Origin: Taishania sp964580465
GTDB taxonomy: Bacteria > Bacteroidota > Bacteroidia > Flavobacteriales_D > Crocinitomicaceae
DNA length: 64,000 nucleotides
NCBI GenBank assembly: GCA_964580465.1
Contig: CAZOKJ010000009.1
Coordinates: 11,872 to 75,871 of the forward strand
Direction: 5' to 3'
Shown here: positions 8,171-16,689 of the stretch, in pieces
Layout of the letters: every line of letters starts with the position of its first letter
How positions within the stretch are numbered: the stretch's first letter is position 1
Position numbers and translations under genes: made by a program
The notes under the pieces: model-generated
Database searches by the model: none
What the model was told of the DNA's origin: nothing
Seen by the model: only the letters and a program-made list of their open reading frames with translations

Positions 8171-9049
8171 TTATGCATGTACACCCAATACCTCAGCCAT
8201 TTTCATACCAATATGAGCAGGTGAATCAACCACGTGAATTCCACACTCTCTCATGATGCGTTTTTTAGCCTCAGCTGTATCGTCAGCACCACCAACGATT
8301 GCACCAGCGTGCCCCATTGTTCTTCCTTTAGGAGCTGTTTCTCCAGCAATGAAACCAACCACTGGTTTCGTACCGTTTTCTTTAATCCAACGAGCAGCGA
8401 TAGCCTCTAAGTTACCACCGATTTCTCCAATCATAACGATACCTTCAGTTTCAGGGTCGTTCATTAATAATTCTACTGCCTCACGAGTAGTTGTGCCAAT
8501 AATTGGGTCACCACCGATACCGATAGCAGTTGTAATACCCAATCCAGCTTTAGCAACTTGATCAGCAGCTTCGTATGTTAATGTTCCTGATTTAGAAACG
8601 ATACCAATTTTTCCTTTCTTGAAAACAAATCCTGGCATAATACCAACTTTTGCTTCACCTGCAGTGATGACACCTGGACAGTTTGGTCCGATTAATCTAC
8701 AATCGTAAGCTTTGATATATTCTTTCGCTTGAACCATGTCATTAACAGGAATTCCTTCAGTAATACAAACGATTACTTTAATACCAGCATTTGCCGCTTC
8801 CATGATCGCATCAGCTGCGAATGAAGGTGGAACGAAAATGATAGAAACATCTGCACCTGTTGCCTCAACAGCGTCTTTTACTGTGTTGAAAACAGGTCTG
8901 TCTAAGTGCATTTGTCCTCCTTTTCCTGGAGTAACACCACCTACAACGTTTGTTCCATATTCAATCATTTGTCCAGCGTGGAATGTACCTTCACTTCCTG
9001 TAAACCCTTGAACAATTACTTTTGAGTCTTTGTTAACCAATACGCTCAT
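8171..9049 (-). CDS. sucD: Succinate-CoA ligase, alpha subunit
   Basis: 292 residues, the usual size. It catalyses succinyl-CoA to succinate with ATP/GTP formation in the TCA cycle, with the SucB/SucC beta subunit (not in the window). The CoA-binding Rossmann start (VIVQGFTGSEGTFHAGQMI), GPNCPGVITAGE, IGIVSKSGTLTYEA and the phosphohistidine motif TMGHAGAIVGG (near 250) are all present. It is monocistronic here, with its own promoter (9089-9120) and terminator. The beta subunit being elsewhere is normal for Bacteroidota. Confidence 0.96.
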   Translation of the reverse strand: MSVLVNKDSKVIVQGFTGSEGTFHAGQMIEYGTNVVGGVTPGKGGQMHLDRPVFNTVKDAVEATGADVSIIFVPPSFAADAIMEAANAGIKVIVCITEGIPVNDMVQAKEYIKAYDCRLIGPNCPGVITAGEAKVGIMPGFVFKKGKIGIVSKSGTLTYEAADQVAKAGLGITTAIGIGGDPIIGTTTREAVELLMNDPETEGIVMIGEIGGNLEAIAARWIKENGTKPVVGFIAGETAPKGRTMGHAGAIVGGADDTAEAKKRIMRECGIHVVDSPAHIGMKMAEVLGVHA

Positions 9050-9088
9050 ATCTGCAGTTTTAAATAATATCTGTAATTAAAATTTGCC

Positions 9089-9120
9089 CAAATTTACGAT
9101 TAAGATTTGTTATAGACAAA
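9089..9120 (-). promoter_or_regulatory. Bacteroidota-type promoter of sucD
   Basis: On the minus strand TTTG (9120-9117), 20 nt, then TAAATTTG (9096-9089). This fits the -33 TTTG and -7 TAnnTTTG boxes of the primary Bacteroidota sigma factor. It lies about 40 bp before the sucD ATG. Confidence 0.7.
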
Positions 9121-9245
9121 CATATTGAAATAAAATTGTAAAATCTTATAAAAAAAGAACAAAGATTGCTTGAAATAATATCTTTTTAACAATTGGTTTT
9201 AAAGGAAATAAAGATGTTGTAAAAGGATTCATTTCTACTTTTTCA

Positions 9246-9275
9246 TTGCCTGACAAATTATTCTTCTTATTTTTG
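9246..9275 (+). promoter_or_regulatory. Bacteroidota-type promoter of hemB
   Basis: TTG at 9246-9248, 19 nt, then TATTTTTG at 9268-9275, ending 18 bp before the hemB ATG. It matches the TTTG/TAnnTTTG pattern. Confidence 0.6.
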
Positions 9276-9293
9276 TGAAAAATATCAATCGCA

Positions 9294-10265
9294 ATGAATA
9301 TTCGTCCGAGAAGAAATAGAAAGTCAGCAGCTATTCGAGCAATGGTAGAAGATACAAAATTAGGTGTTGAAAATTTAATTTATCCCTTATTTTTAAAAGA
9401 TGGTAAAAACATCAAAGATGAGGTTCAGTCTATGCCAGGAAATTACAGATGGTCAATTGATAAATTATTACCTGAAATTGAAGAATGTGTTAGTTTAGGA
9501 ATTTTTACTTTCGATTTGTTCCCTGCTGTTGACGAACATTTAAAAGATAAAACAGCTAGCTATAGTTATGCTTCAGATAATTTTTATTTAAATGCTATTC
9601 GTACGATTAAAGAGCGTTTTCCTGAAGTAGTTATCATGAGTGACGTTGCAATGGACCCTTACTCTTCGGATGGTCATGATGGTTTGGTAGAAAATGGGAG
9701 GATTTTAAATGATGAAACATTACCGATTTTAAATAAAATGGCTTTGGCACAAGCTCAAGCAGGTGTTGATATCATTGGTCCGTCAGATATGATGGACGGA
9801 AGAGTAGCTAGTATTCGCGCTTATTTGGATGAACATGGTTATACAGAGACTTCTATCATGTCTTATACAGCAAAATATGCAAGTGCTTTTTATAATCCTT
9901 TTAGAGATGCGTTGGATTCAGCGCCAAAATCGGGGGATAAAAAGACTTATCAAATGAATCCAGCTAATAAACGTGAGGCTTTGATTGAAGCTGAATTGGA
10001 TATTGCTGAAGGTGCTGACATGATAATGGTAAAACCCGCATTGTTGTATTTGGATATCATTCACATGTTGCGTGAAAATTTTACGGTTCCTGTTACTGCT
10101 TATAACGTTAGTGGTGAATGTGCTATGATTTATGCTGCTTCTAAAAATGGTTGGTTGAATTATGAAGCTACTGTATACGAAACATTGTTAAGCATTCGCA
10201 GAGCTGGAGCTGACGGCATCTTGACGTATTTTGCAAAAGACTTTGCTAAAATGGTGAAAAAATAG
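9294..10265 (+). CDS. hemB: Porphobilinogen synthase (delta-aminolevulinate dehydratase)
   Basis: 323 residues, full length. It condenses two 5-aminolevulinate molecules to porphobilinogen in haem synthesis. Both Schiff-base lysines are in their usual contexts: MSYTAKYASAFYNPFRDA (about 199) and ADMIMVKPALLYLD (about 251). The metal-site region reads MSDVAMDPYSSDGHDG. It lacks the three-cysteine zinc site and has the aspartate-type pattern, suggesting a Mg-dependent enzyme. Three bp before the MutS-like gene, probably one operon. Confidence 0.95.
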   Translation: MNIRPRRNRKSAAIRAMVEDTKLGVENLIYPLFLKDGKNIKDEVQSMPGNYRWSIDKLLPEIEECVSLGIFTFDLFPAVDEHLKDKTASYSYASDNFYLNAIRTIKERFPEVVIMSDVAMDPYSSDGHDGLVENGRILNDETLPILNKMALAQAQAGVDIIGPSDMMDGRVASIRAYLDEHGYTETSIMSYTAKYASAFYNPFRDALDSAPKSGDKKTYQMNPANKREALIEAELDIAEGADMIMVKPALLYLDIIHMLRENFTVPVTAYNVSGECAMIYAASKNGWLNYEATVYETLLSIRRAGADGILTYFAKDFAKMVKK

Positions 10266-10268
10266 TCA

Positions 10269-12035
10269 ATGGCAGACGCTCAACGACAATTTTATGAAGA
10301 ACAATTAATTGTTCACCAACGTTTGCTAACGGAAGCAAAAAAGAAACATCGTCTATTTACTTTAGCACGGTTGTTTTCTTTTCTATTGATTGTTTTAAGC
10401 TTTTATTTTGTTGGATGGAAAACTATTCTTTGGCTAGTGGTTGTGCCTCAAATAATACTATTTGTTTACCTAGTTAATCGTTGGTTGGACGCGAAGTTGG
10501 ATAAGGAAAAAGAAGAATTATTTATTCAATGGAATCAAGCTGAAATAGATGTGCTGAATGGGGATTGGTCGTATTTTGACGATGGAACTCAATTCAAGGA
10601 ATCAAATCATCCTTATGCTCATGATATGGATTTGTTTGGTCCAAAAAGTGTTTACCAATATGTTAACAGAACTGTTTTACCTTTAGGAGCAAAACGATTG
10701 GCTCAAACACTGGCTTATGGCGCAAAAGAAAAGAGGTTAAATCAAATAATGATTGATGAATTATCTCACCAAATTGAATGGACGCAAAATTTTATTGTAG
10801 AATCGAAAGTACATTTGAATGATGAACAACGTCAACAGAGCTTAGAAGGACTACAAGAGGTTTCGTTAGAATATAAAGCATTGTCAATTTTACGTTGGAT
10901 ACTTCCCGCTGTTTCATGGAGTAGTATTATTGCATATAACATGGGATTAATTACAGGTAATATACTGATTCTGATCGGTCTATTGGTAATGGTTGTTATT
11001 GGGTCAAAATTAAAACATACCAATTTATGGATGTCTGCTTTAAGTAGTAGGGCGGAAAAAATAGAAGTGTTGTATAAACAAGTTCACCATTTGCAAAAAC
11101 TTCAATTTCAAACACAAGAAGGTAAAGAATTTTATAATTATCTATTCAATGATTTAAAGATAGAAAATGGATTGAAAGATTTGCTAGCGATAAGAAAACG
11201 TGCGGAATACCGAATGAACGTAGTGGTGGGAGTGTTATTAAACTATTTGTTTGCATGGGATTTCCAAGTTATTGATCGCTCTAAAAAATGGTTTGCTTCT
11301 TATGGTGACAAAATGCTTCAATGGGAAACGTTACTTGCAGAAGTAGAAGTATGGATTTCTGGAGCTGTTTATAAATTTAACAGAGGAAATACTTGTTTTG
11401 CGATTGAGTCTCAAGATAAACAATTTGAAATCATTGCTTTAGTACATCCTTTTGTGGCAGCTGAAAAACAAGTAACAAATGATTTTAAACTTTTCCAACA
11501 AGAATCTTTTTTAATCATTACTGGTCCAAATATGGCTGGCAAAAGTACTTATTTGAGAAGTGTGGGGTGGGCCATTATTTCAGCTAATGCTGGTTTTCCT
11601 ATTTTGGCAAAGTCTTGTAAAATGCCAACTGTTAAACTGTATTCTAGCATGCGCACAGCTGATGATTTGACTAAAGAGAGTTCTTATTTTCATGCTGAAT
11701 TGTCGCGTTTACGCTTTATTATGGACGCAATAGAACGAGGAGAACAGGTTTTTGTGATTTTAGACGAAATTTTAAAGGGAACAAATAGCAAAGATAAAGA
11801 ACAAGGATCTGCTGGTTTTTTAATAAAGTTAAACAACTTAAAAGTGAAAGGTATAATTGCTACACATGACCTTTCACTTACTGAATTGTCAGTCACAACT
11901 ACTTCTTTTAAAAATGTGTATTTCGATTCAATTATTGAAAATGATGAATTGTATTTTGACTATTTAGTGAGAGATGGTGTTTGTAAAAATATGAATGCAT
12001 CCTTTTTGCTAAAAAAAATGAAATTGGTTGATTGA
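10269..12035 (+). CDS. Membrane-anchored MutS-like ATPase
   Basis: 588 residues. The C-terminal ~200 are a MutS ATPase: Walker A ITGPNMAGKSTYLRSVGW (about 416-433), SSMRTADDL, Walker B FVILDEILKGTNSKD and IIATHDLSLTEL. The N-terminal mismatch-recognition and connector domains of MutS1 are absent. Instead there are two pairs of membrane helices (about 30-72 and 213-243). MutS-like proteins with membrane segments occur widely in Bacteroidota with no established role; this one is unlikely to take part in ordinary mismatch repair. Follows hemB by 3 bp. Confidence 0.82.
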   Translation: MADAQRQFYEEQLIVHQRLLTEAKKKHRLFTLARLFSFLLIVLSFYFVGWKTILWLVVVPQIILFVYLVNRWLDAKLDKEKEELFIQWNQAEIDVLNGDWSYFDDGTQFKESNHPYAHDMDLFGPKSVYQYVNRTVLPLGAKRLAQTLAYGAKEKRLNQIMIDELSHQIEWTQNFIVESKVHLNDEQRQQSLEGLQEVSLEYKALSILRWILPAVSWSSIIAYNMGLITGNILILIGLLVMVVIGSKLKHTNLWMSALSSRAEKIEVLYKQVHHLQKLQFQTQEGKEFYNYLFNDLKIENGLKDLLAIRKRAEYRMNVVVGVLLNYLFAWDFQVIDRSKKWFASYGDKMLQWETLLAEVEVWISGAVYKFNRGNTCFAIESQDKQFEIIALVHPFVAAEKQVTNDFKLFQQESFLIITGPNMAGKSTYLRSVGWAIISANAGFPILAKSCKMPTVKLYSSMRTADDLTKESSYFHAELSRLRFIMDAIERGEQVFVILDEILKGTNSKDKEQGSAGFLIKLNNLKVKGIIATHDLSLTELSVTTTSFKNVYFDSIIENDELYFDYLVRDGVCKNMNASFLLKKMKLVD

Positions 12036-12053
12036 TGTTTTTTTTAGCATCTA

Positions 12054-12085
12054 TTTGTCTTTCATAACATATTTTGCTACTTTTG
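12054..12085 (+). promoter_or_regulatory. Bacteroidota-type promoter of the siaC-like/coaE operon
   Basis: TTTG (12054-12057), 20 nt, TACTTTTG (12078-12085), leaving a 5' leader of roughly 80 nt before the ATG at 12171. Confidence 0.65.
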
Positions 12086-12170
12086 ATAATTCAAACCTTA
12101 TATAAGGATACGTTTAAACTACTTTTGTGATAATTAACACTAAATGATTGTTAACCAAAAATGTTGAACA

Positions 12171-12566
12171 ATGAGTGAAGTGGGGCTATACAAATTAGTT
12201 GGAACATCAAAAACACCAGATGTTGAACTAAATGTTAAGTTAGGACATTTAACGCTACAAGGAAGAGCTATTCCTGATGATGCTTATTTGTTTTTTGCCG
12301 AGTTAGACAAAGTATTAGAAAGGTATTTAAATTCCCCATGTGAAGAAACGATTGTTACTGTACGATTGGAGTATTTCAACACATCAACTTCCAAATGGTT
12401 GCTCGATATGTTTAGAAAGTTAGAGCAGGTTCATCAAAAAGCATCTGTTGTTACTGTAAAATGGTTTTATGACCAGGATGACGAGGATATGGAGGAGTCA
12501 GGACAAGATTTTCAGGCAATAATAGATCTTCCATTTGAAATTTCACCCATGACTGATGTCGAATAA
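12171..12566 (+). CDS. SiaC-family regulatory phosphoprotein (DUF1987)
   Basis: 131 residues that fit the DUF1987/SiaC pattern: GTSKTPDVEL, LTLQGRAIPDDAYLFF and RLEYFNTSTSKWLLDMF (about 67-83). In Pseudomonas SiaC the Thr in the FNTSSSK-like segment is phosphorylated by SiaB and dephosphorylated by SiaA to control c-di-GMP signalling. The corresponding Thr/Ser cluster is present here. No siaA, siaB or GGDEF gene lies in the window, so the partner is unknown. The gene overlaps the coaE start by 11 bp, indicating translational coupling. Confidence 0.8.
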   Translation: MSEVGLYKLVGTSKTPDVELNVKLGHLTLQGRAIPDDAYLFFAELDKVLERYLNSPCEETIVTVRLEYFNTSTSKWLLDMFRKLEQVHQKASVVTVKWFYDQDDEDMEESGQDFQAIIDLPFEISPMTDVE

Positions 12567-13158
12567 AATACCACTTAAAATCGGTGTTACTGGAGGGATA
12601 GGCTCTGGTAAATCTTACGTTTGTAGACTGCTTGAAGAAAGAGGTTTTGCAGTCTATTATTCAGATACAGAGTCTAAAAAACTGACAAACACACATCACG
12701 TTATTAGAGAAAAGTTGATATCGCTATTTGGCGATATGGTTTATTTGGATGGTGAGTTAAACCGACAATTTTTAGCAGAAAAAATTTTTTCTAATGAAGA
12801 ACTTCGCTTGCAAGTCAACGAAATAATTCATCCTATTGTACGAGCTGATTTTGCCAATTGGGCATCTCTTCAAAAAGGAGATTTTGTGTTTAATGAAGCT
12901 GCTATTTTATTTGAAACTGGAGGCTATAAAGAAATGGATTTTACGATATTGGTATATACCGATATGCCTATAAGGATAGAAAGATTAAAAAAAAGAGATG
13001 GGCTTACAGAAGAAGAAATTCTAGCTCGAGTCCAAAAACAATGGCCAGACGAAAAGAAATTAAAATTAGCAGATTTTGTTATAGTTAACGATGATAGTCA
13101 CGACTTACAATCTCAAATTGATGAGTTAATTCTTTTTCTTAAAAGCAAAATCCGTTGA
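12556..13158 (+). CDS. coaE: Dephospho-CoA kinase
   Basis: 200 residues. It phosphorylates the 3'-OH of dephospho-CoA, the last step of CoA synthesis. Seen: P-loop GVTGGIGSGKS (9-19), YYSDTESKKL near 34, IIHPIVRADF near 91, the RDGLTEEEI lid near 147 and the late VIVNDD. Length is normal. Residues about 130-137 (TILVYTDM) are encoded by a one-mismatch palindrome. Alignment with E. coli CoaE recalled from memory (LYKKANRVLVVDVSPETQ...) shows no length change across the site. Overlaps the SiaC-like gene. Confidence 0.94.
   Translation: MSNKIPLKIGVTGGIGSGKSYVCRLLEERGFAVYYSDTESKKLTNTHHVIREKLISLFGDMVYLDGELNRQFLAEKIFSNEELRLQVNEIIHPIVRADFANWASLQKGDFVFNEAAILFETGGYKEMDFTILVYTDMPIRIERLKKRDGLTEEEILARVQKQWPDEKKLKLADFVIVNDDSHDLQSQIDELILFLKSKIR
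12718..12737. repeat. Possible degenerate copy of the palindrome inside coaE
   Basis: ATATCGCTATTTGGCGATAT matches the array-type variant (ATATCGGTATATGGCGATAT) at 18 of 20 bases and keeps a 7-bp stem. It encodes ISLFGDM, which is ordinary CoaE sequence, so it may be chance. Confidence 0.3.
12946..12965. repeat. 20-bp palindrome, one mismatch, inside coaE
   Basis: ATATTGGTATATACCGATAT, followed by GCC as in many other copies. It is read as ILVYTDM, the same frame as in prmC, in place of a hydrophobic strand of the kinase. Confidence 0.85.
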
Positions 13159-13271
13159 TTATATTTTTAATGATTGAGTTTTTATCTTAGATAATGTCGT
13201 GTTTAAAACTTATCCCATTATTTAACTCACCGCGTTTATTAATTCCTTATTTTTGTCTAAAATTTAATTAA

Positions 13272-13751
13272 ATGAAACACGTTACAATTGCAAGTATTGA
13301 AAAGGCCATTTCTAAAATTGATAATTTAGACGAAGATGGATTAGAAAGAGTTGCGGAAACATTTGCGTTAATGCAACCTGTAATTTTAGGATATGCTCTC
13401 TCTGCTGCTGAAGAATATCAAAATGAAAAATTAGAAGGTTTACTTATTTATTATTTTTGCCTAATTATTGAAGCATTCAATCAAGAAGGAATTGAAGTTG
13501 CTAAGATTGAAGAAAATGATGTAGATGAATTTGAAGAACCTTATTTTGATATTTTAGACGATTTCTTTCAAACCGATAACATGGAGTCGCTTGAAGAATT
13601 CACAGATCAACCTCAATTAGTTCAATTCATGGCGATGGAGATTTCTACTCCAGATGTTGATGGTACAGAATTAGACGATGAAACAGCTACACAATTATTT
13701 ATTGTTGCCTTAGCTGTTATTTCATTATTATCTAAAGCAATTAAAGCATAA
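13272..13751 (+). CDS. Conserved acidic protein, unknown function
   Basis: 159 residues, very acidic in the middle (ENDVDEFEEPYFDILDDFF), with a hydrophobic C-terminal helix (IVALAVISLLSKAIKA). It is mostly helical, with no signal peptide and no recognised domain. A TATTTTTG box at 13248-13255 lies 16 bp before the ATG, so it is probably transcribed from its own promoter. The paaI gene follows after 4 bp, suggesting a two-gene operon. Confidence 0.65.
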   Translation: MKHVTIASIEKAISKIDNLDEDGLERVAETFALMQPVILGYALSAAEEYQNEKLEGLLIYYFCLIIEAFNQEGIEVAKIEENDVDEFEEPYFDILDDFFQTDNMESLEEFTDQPQLVQFMAMEISTPDVDGTELDDETATQLFIVALAVISLLSKAIKA

Positions 13752-13755
13752 ATAC

Positions 13756-14163
13756 ATGAAAACTCCACAGGAAATAGTAACGTTGATGTTGCAAAATGAC
13801 GCTTTTAGTCATTGGATGGGTGTGGAGTTAGTTGACATTGGTTTAGGAACTTGTGAATTGAAAATGCAAGTGACTGAGGATATGTTAAACGGTTTTTATA
13901 TTACACATGGTGGAATCAGTTATTCCTTTGCTGATTCTGCCTTTGCTTTTGCTTCAAACTCAAGAGGGTACAAAGCTGTGAGTGTTGAAACCTCTATTTC
14001 ACATTTAAGAAAAACGGTTGCAGGTGATTTTTTAATAGCCAAGGCAGTTGAGAAACATCGTGGGAGAACAATTGGGGTTTATGAAGTAACTGTTACTAAT
14101 CAAGATGAAAAAATAGTAGCACTTTTTAAAGGGATGGTGCACATTTCAGAAGAAAAGTGGTAA
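13756..14163 (+). CDS. paaI: PaaI-type hotdog thioesterase
   Basis: 135-residue hotdog-fold acyl-CoA thioesterase. The PaaI signature is clear: NDAFSHWMGVELVDIGLG near the start, then LNGFYITHGGISYSFADSAFAFASNSRG (about 47-75) with the HGG motif and the active-site Asp in the ADSAFAFASN helix. PaaI hydrolyses phenylacetyl-CoA-type thioesters. No other paa gene is nearby, so it may act as a general housekeeping thioesterase here. Convergent with the next gene. Confidence 0.85.
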   Translation: MKTPQEIVTLMLQNDAFSHWMGVELVDIGLGTCELKMQVTEDMLNGFYITHGGISYSFADSAFAFASNSRGYKAVSVETSISHLRKTVAGDFLIAKAVEKHRGRTIGVYEVTVTNQDEKIVALFKGMVHISEEKW

Positions 14164-14168
14164 TTTAA

Positions 14169-14792
14169 TTATGCTTGTGCGCTTTTGCTTTTGATTGAAC
14201 GAATTGATTTAGCAATTAGCTCGATATACTTTAAATCAAAACCTTCATCACGACTTCTCATTTCATAATGAATACCATCAATAACTTGCTCGCTATATAC
14301 GTGGTATGAAACATGTTTTACACCAACAGTCTTAGCTGCGTTTGCATGACCTCTAACTTTTAGCGTAACTTCATAGATAATTAAGTCAGGTTCATCGACT
14401 AAGTATTTTACGTCATAAAATTGAGTGTTTTTCAACTTTTGCTTTTGTTCTTTTACTAAGTTGGTGTTTTCACCGTAATCTTCAATGTATAAATGAAAGT
14501 TTTGGCCAGCGTAGATGTTCCAATAAAAATCATCTTTAATATGCTCTACTTCTGGTTTTATCGATGCTCCAATATTGGCCGTTTCATCAGGAAGCATAAT
14601 CGTCGCTGGAATATCATAAGAGGCTAAGTCAAATCCTTGAAATTCGTAATAATCTTCTAATTCGTAAGATGTTGTATCTTTTATTTCCTTTTCTTTAGAT
14701 TGACAAGATGTAAAAAGTAGCAAAATAAACAAAACTGAAAAAAAATATTTTTTTCCAGAAGCTAACCATTTAGTTTTGAGTAATTTGTTCAT
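14169..14792 (-). CDS. Predicted lipoprotein, unknown function
   Basis: 207 residues from the ATG at 14792 (MNKLLKTKWLASGKKYFF); an ATG eight codons further upstream is also possible. A lipoprotein signal ends LLLFTSC with Cys followed by QSKEKE, so the protein is probably lipidated and exported. The remainder has beta-rich stretches (NIYAGQNFHLYIEDYG, DLIIYEVTLKVRG) and no recognised domain. Upstream is the methyltransferase/dihydroorotase-like/BatA group on the same strand. Confidence 0.65.
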   Translation of the reverse strand: MNKLLKTKWLASGKKYFFSVLFILLLFTSCQSKEKEIKDTTSYELEDYYEFQGFDLASYDIPATIMLPDETANIGASIKPEVEHIKDDFYWNIYAGQNFHLYIEDYGENTNLVKEQKQKLKNTQFYDVKYLVDEPDLIIYEVTLKVRGHANAAKTVGVKHVSYHVYSEQVIDGIHYEMRSRDEGFDLKYIELIAKSIRSIKSKSAQA

Positions 14793-14863
14793 TTTAGCTA
14801 AATAAGAGTTAAGCAAATATATAAAAAAAATTAAACAAACAGAAAAAAAAATGAAATATGTTC

Positions 14864-15421
14864 TTATTTACTGCAAGTATAAACAAAAGCAGGAGGGAAA
14901 TTAAATGGTGTAAAGCTAACTCCTACTTTTTTGTATAGGCTTTTTAAGGCTTTTTTTGCTTGCAAGCTATATTGAAACTGAATGTATTTTCCAGTCGTTT
15001 TTAATGATTTTTCAGTGGAATTCAAAATGCTATTTCTAAGTTGTTCACTAAAAACAGCAAGAGGAAGCGACGAAACAATAATGTCAGCATGTTCAAAATG
15101 ATGTAGCTTTAAATAATCACTTATTTTCTCTGCCGAATCAAAAATAAGATGCACACGCTGATCATTAATCTTATTTTGTAAATCTTGATAAAAAGTTTCG
15201 TTAATCTCAAAAACAAACAAAACTGCATCTTTATCCATTTTTGAAATGATTTCTTCAGTAAAAACACCTGTTCCAGGTCCAAGTTCAACGATAACTCTTG
15301 CTTCTTTAAAGTCAATGTTTTCTAACATTTTCTTAGTTAAAAAACGAGAACTTGGAGCCATGGCACCAACTGTGTTTTTATTTTTCCAGAATTGTTTTCT
15401 AAAGTTTTTACTCTTAGACAT
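14864..15421 (-). CDS. Class I SAM-dependent methyltransferase (phospholipid N-methyltransferase-like)
   Basis: 185 residues. The SAM site VIVELGPGTGVFTEEI (about 43-58) and acidic VFEIN (72-76) are present, with IIVSSLPLAVF as the post-motif II region. The N terminus FWKNKNTVGAMAPSSRFL resembles the AVAPSS segment of PmtA-like phospholipid methyltransferases related to rRNA dimethylases. It probably methylates a lipid head group, but an RNA target cannot be excluded. Ends the minus-strand run with the dihydroorotase-like gene, 5 bp downstream of it. Confidence 0.7.
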   Translation of the reverse strand: MSKSKNFRKQFWKNKNTVGAMAPSSRFLTKKMLENIDFKEARVIVELGPGTGVFTEEIISKMDKDAVLFVFEINETFYQDLQNKINDQRVHLIFDSAEKISDYLKLHHFEHADIIVSSLPLAVFSEQLRNSILNSTEKSLKTTGKYIQFQYSLQAKKALKSLYKKVGVSFTPFNFPPAFVYTCSK

Positions 15422-15426
15422 AATGT

Positions 15427-16689
15427 CTATTTTTTAAGGTTTACAATGCCTTTGTTGATGATTCCTACAACAAAACCTTTTAATTCTTTGCCAATTAAAT
15501 CGGAATTATAAGTATTTGACAAAACTGCTTCTTTGTTAAATATCCATTTCTGAGAAGGATTGAACAAGGTTAAGTCTGCTTCATTTCCAACTTCTATTGC
15601 ACGTTCTTGAATACTTATAATAGATCTTGACTTCTTGCTTAAACTTTCAATAATCACTGATAGAGAAGCTTCAGAACAATCCATTAAACTACCGAAAACA
15701 GTTTGTAGTTGTATACTGCCAAAAGATGCGTTGTCAAATTCAACATCTTTTTCTTCCTTGTCATGCGGACGATGGTCTGACACAATCGTGTCAATTGTCC
15801 CATCTTTTACCCCTTCCCAAAGAGCAATTCGATCAGATTCTCTGCGCAAAACAGGCATGAATTTGAAGTTAGAGTCAAATCCAAGAACTGCTTCTTCGTT
15901 GTATAAAAGATTGGCTACATGGACATCAGCTGTTACATTTAATCCTTGTTTTTTAGCTTTTCTAATTAATTCTACCCCCTCAGCAGAAGAAATTCCTGTA
16001 AGATGTAAAAATCCTTCTGTGTATTCTAAAAGTCGTAAGTTTCGTTCAATTTGGATAACTTCAGCAATACTTGCGTCTGCTTTTAACCCAGTACGTGTAC
16101 TAGCAATTCCTTCATTAACCATTCCTGAACCTGCCAAGGAATAATCACGAGAAAAACCAATAATTTTTCCACCAAAATTTTTAGCGTATAACAAAGCTCT
16201 GAACATAATACCTGAAGAAACAGGATGTAAATCATCTGTGTACATTCTTACACCAGATTGATACATGTCATACATTTCTGCCAAATTTTCTCCTTTAATT
16301 CCTTCTGTGATTGCACCTAAGGGATGAATGCAAGTAGCAAATCCTTGAGCTTTTCTTAATTGATATTCAACCGATGTTTTTCCATCCACAACTGGTTTTG
16401 TACTTGGCAACGTTGCAACATGTGTATACCCACCAAAGGCTGCTACAGCTAAACCGCTTTCAATTGTTTCTTTGTGCTCTTCACCCGGATCTGAAAAATG
16501 AGCTTTTAAATCAACCCAACCTTGTGATAAATGCAAATTGTCGTGTTCTATTACTGATGCTTGATCATCAACTATTGATGATTCAATTTTTGTGATAACA
16601 CCATTTTCAATTAAAACATCAACAGTTTTGTTAAAATGTGAAGAAGAAGAGTCTGCTATTTTGGCTTGTTTTATTAATACTTTCATCAA
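15427..16689 (-). CDS. Dihydroorotase homologue, probably non-catalytic
   Basis: 420 residues with the full class I dihydroorotase layout. Several metal ligands are missing. The DxHxH motif at the barrel start is DLKAHFSDPG (first His is Lys). The usual HxED segment is GFSRDYSLAG, and the PHHL segment is DVHVANLLYNEE. The late DHRPHDKEE segment is kept. Such degenerate PyrC paralogues are common in Flavobacteriia and could, like Pseudomonas PyrC', play a structural role with aspartate transcarbamoylase. A catalytic role in pyrimidine synthesis is doubtful. Overlaps the BatA-type gene by 4 bp. Confidence 0.82.
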   Translation of the reverse strand: MMKVLIKQAKIADSSSSHFNKTVDVLIENGVITKIESSIVDDQASVIEHDNLHLSQGWVDLKAHFSDPGEEHKETIESGLAVAAFGGYTHVATLPSTKPVVDGKTSVEYQLRKAQGFATCIHPLGAITEGIKGENLAEMYDMYQSGVRMYTDDLHPVSSGIMFRALLYAKNFGGKIIGFSRDYSLAGSGMVNEGIASTRTGLKADASIAEVIQIERNLRLLEYTEGFLHLTGISSAEGVELIRKAKKQGLNVTADVHVANLLYNEEAVLGFDSNFKFMPVLRRESDRIALWEGVKDGTIDTIVSDHRPHDKEEKDVEFDNASFGSIQLQTVFGSLMDCSEASLSVIIESLSKKSRSIISIQERAIEVGNEADLTLFNPSQKWIFNKEAVLSNTYNSDLIGKELKGFVVGIINKGIVNLKK

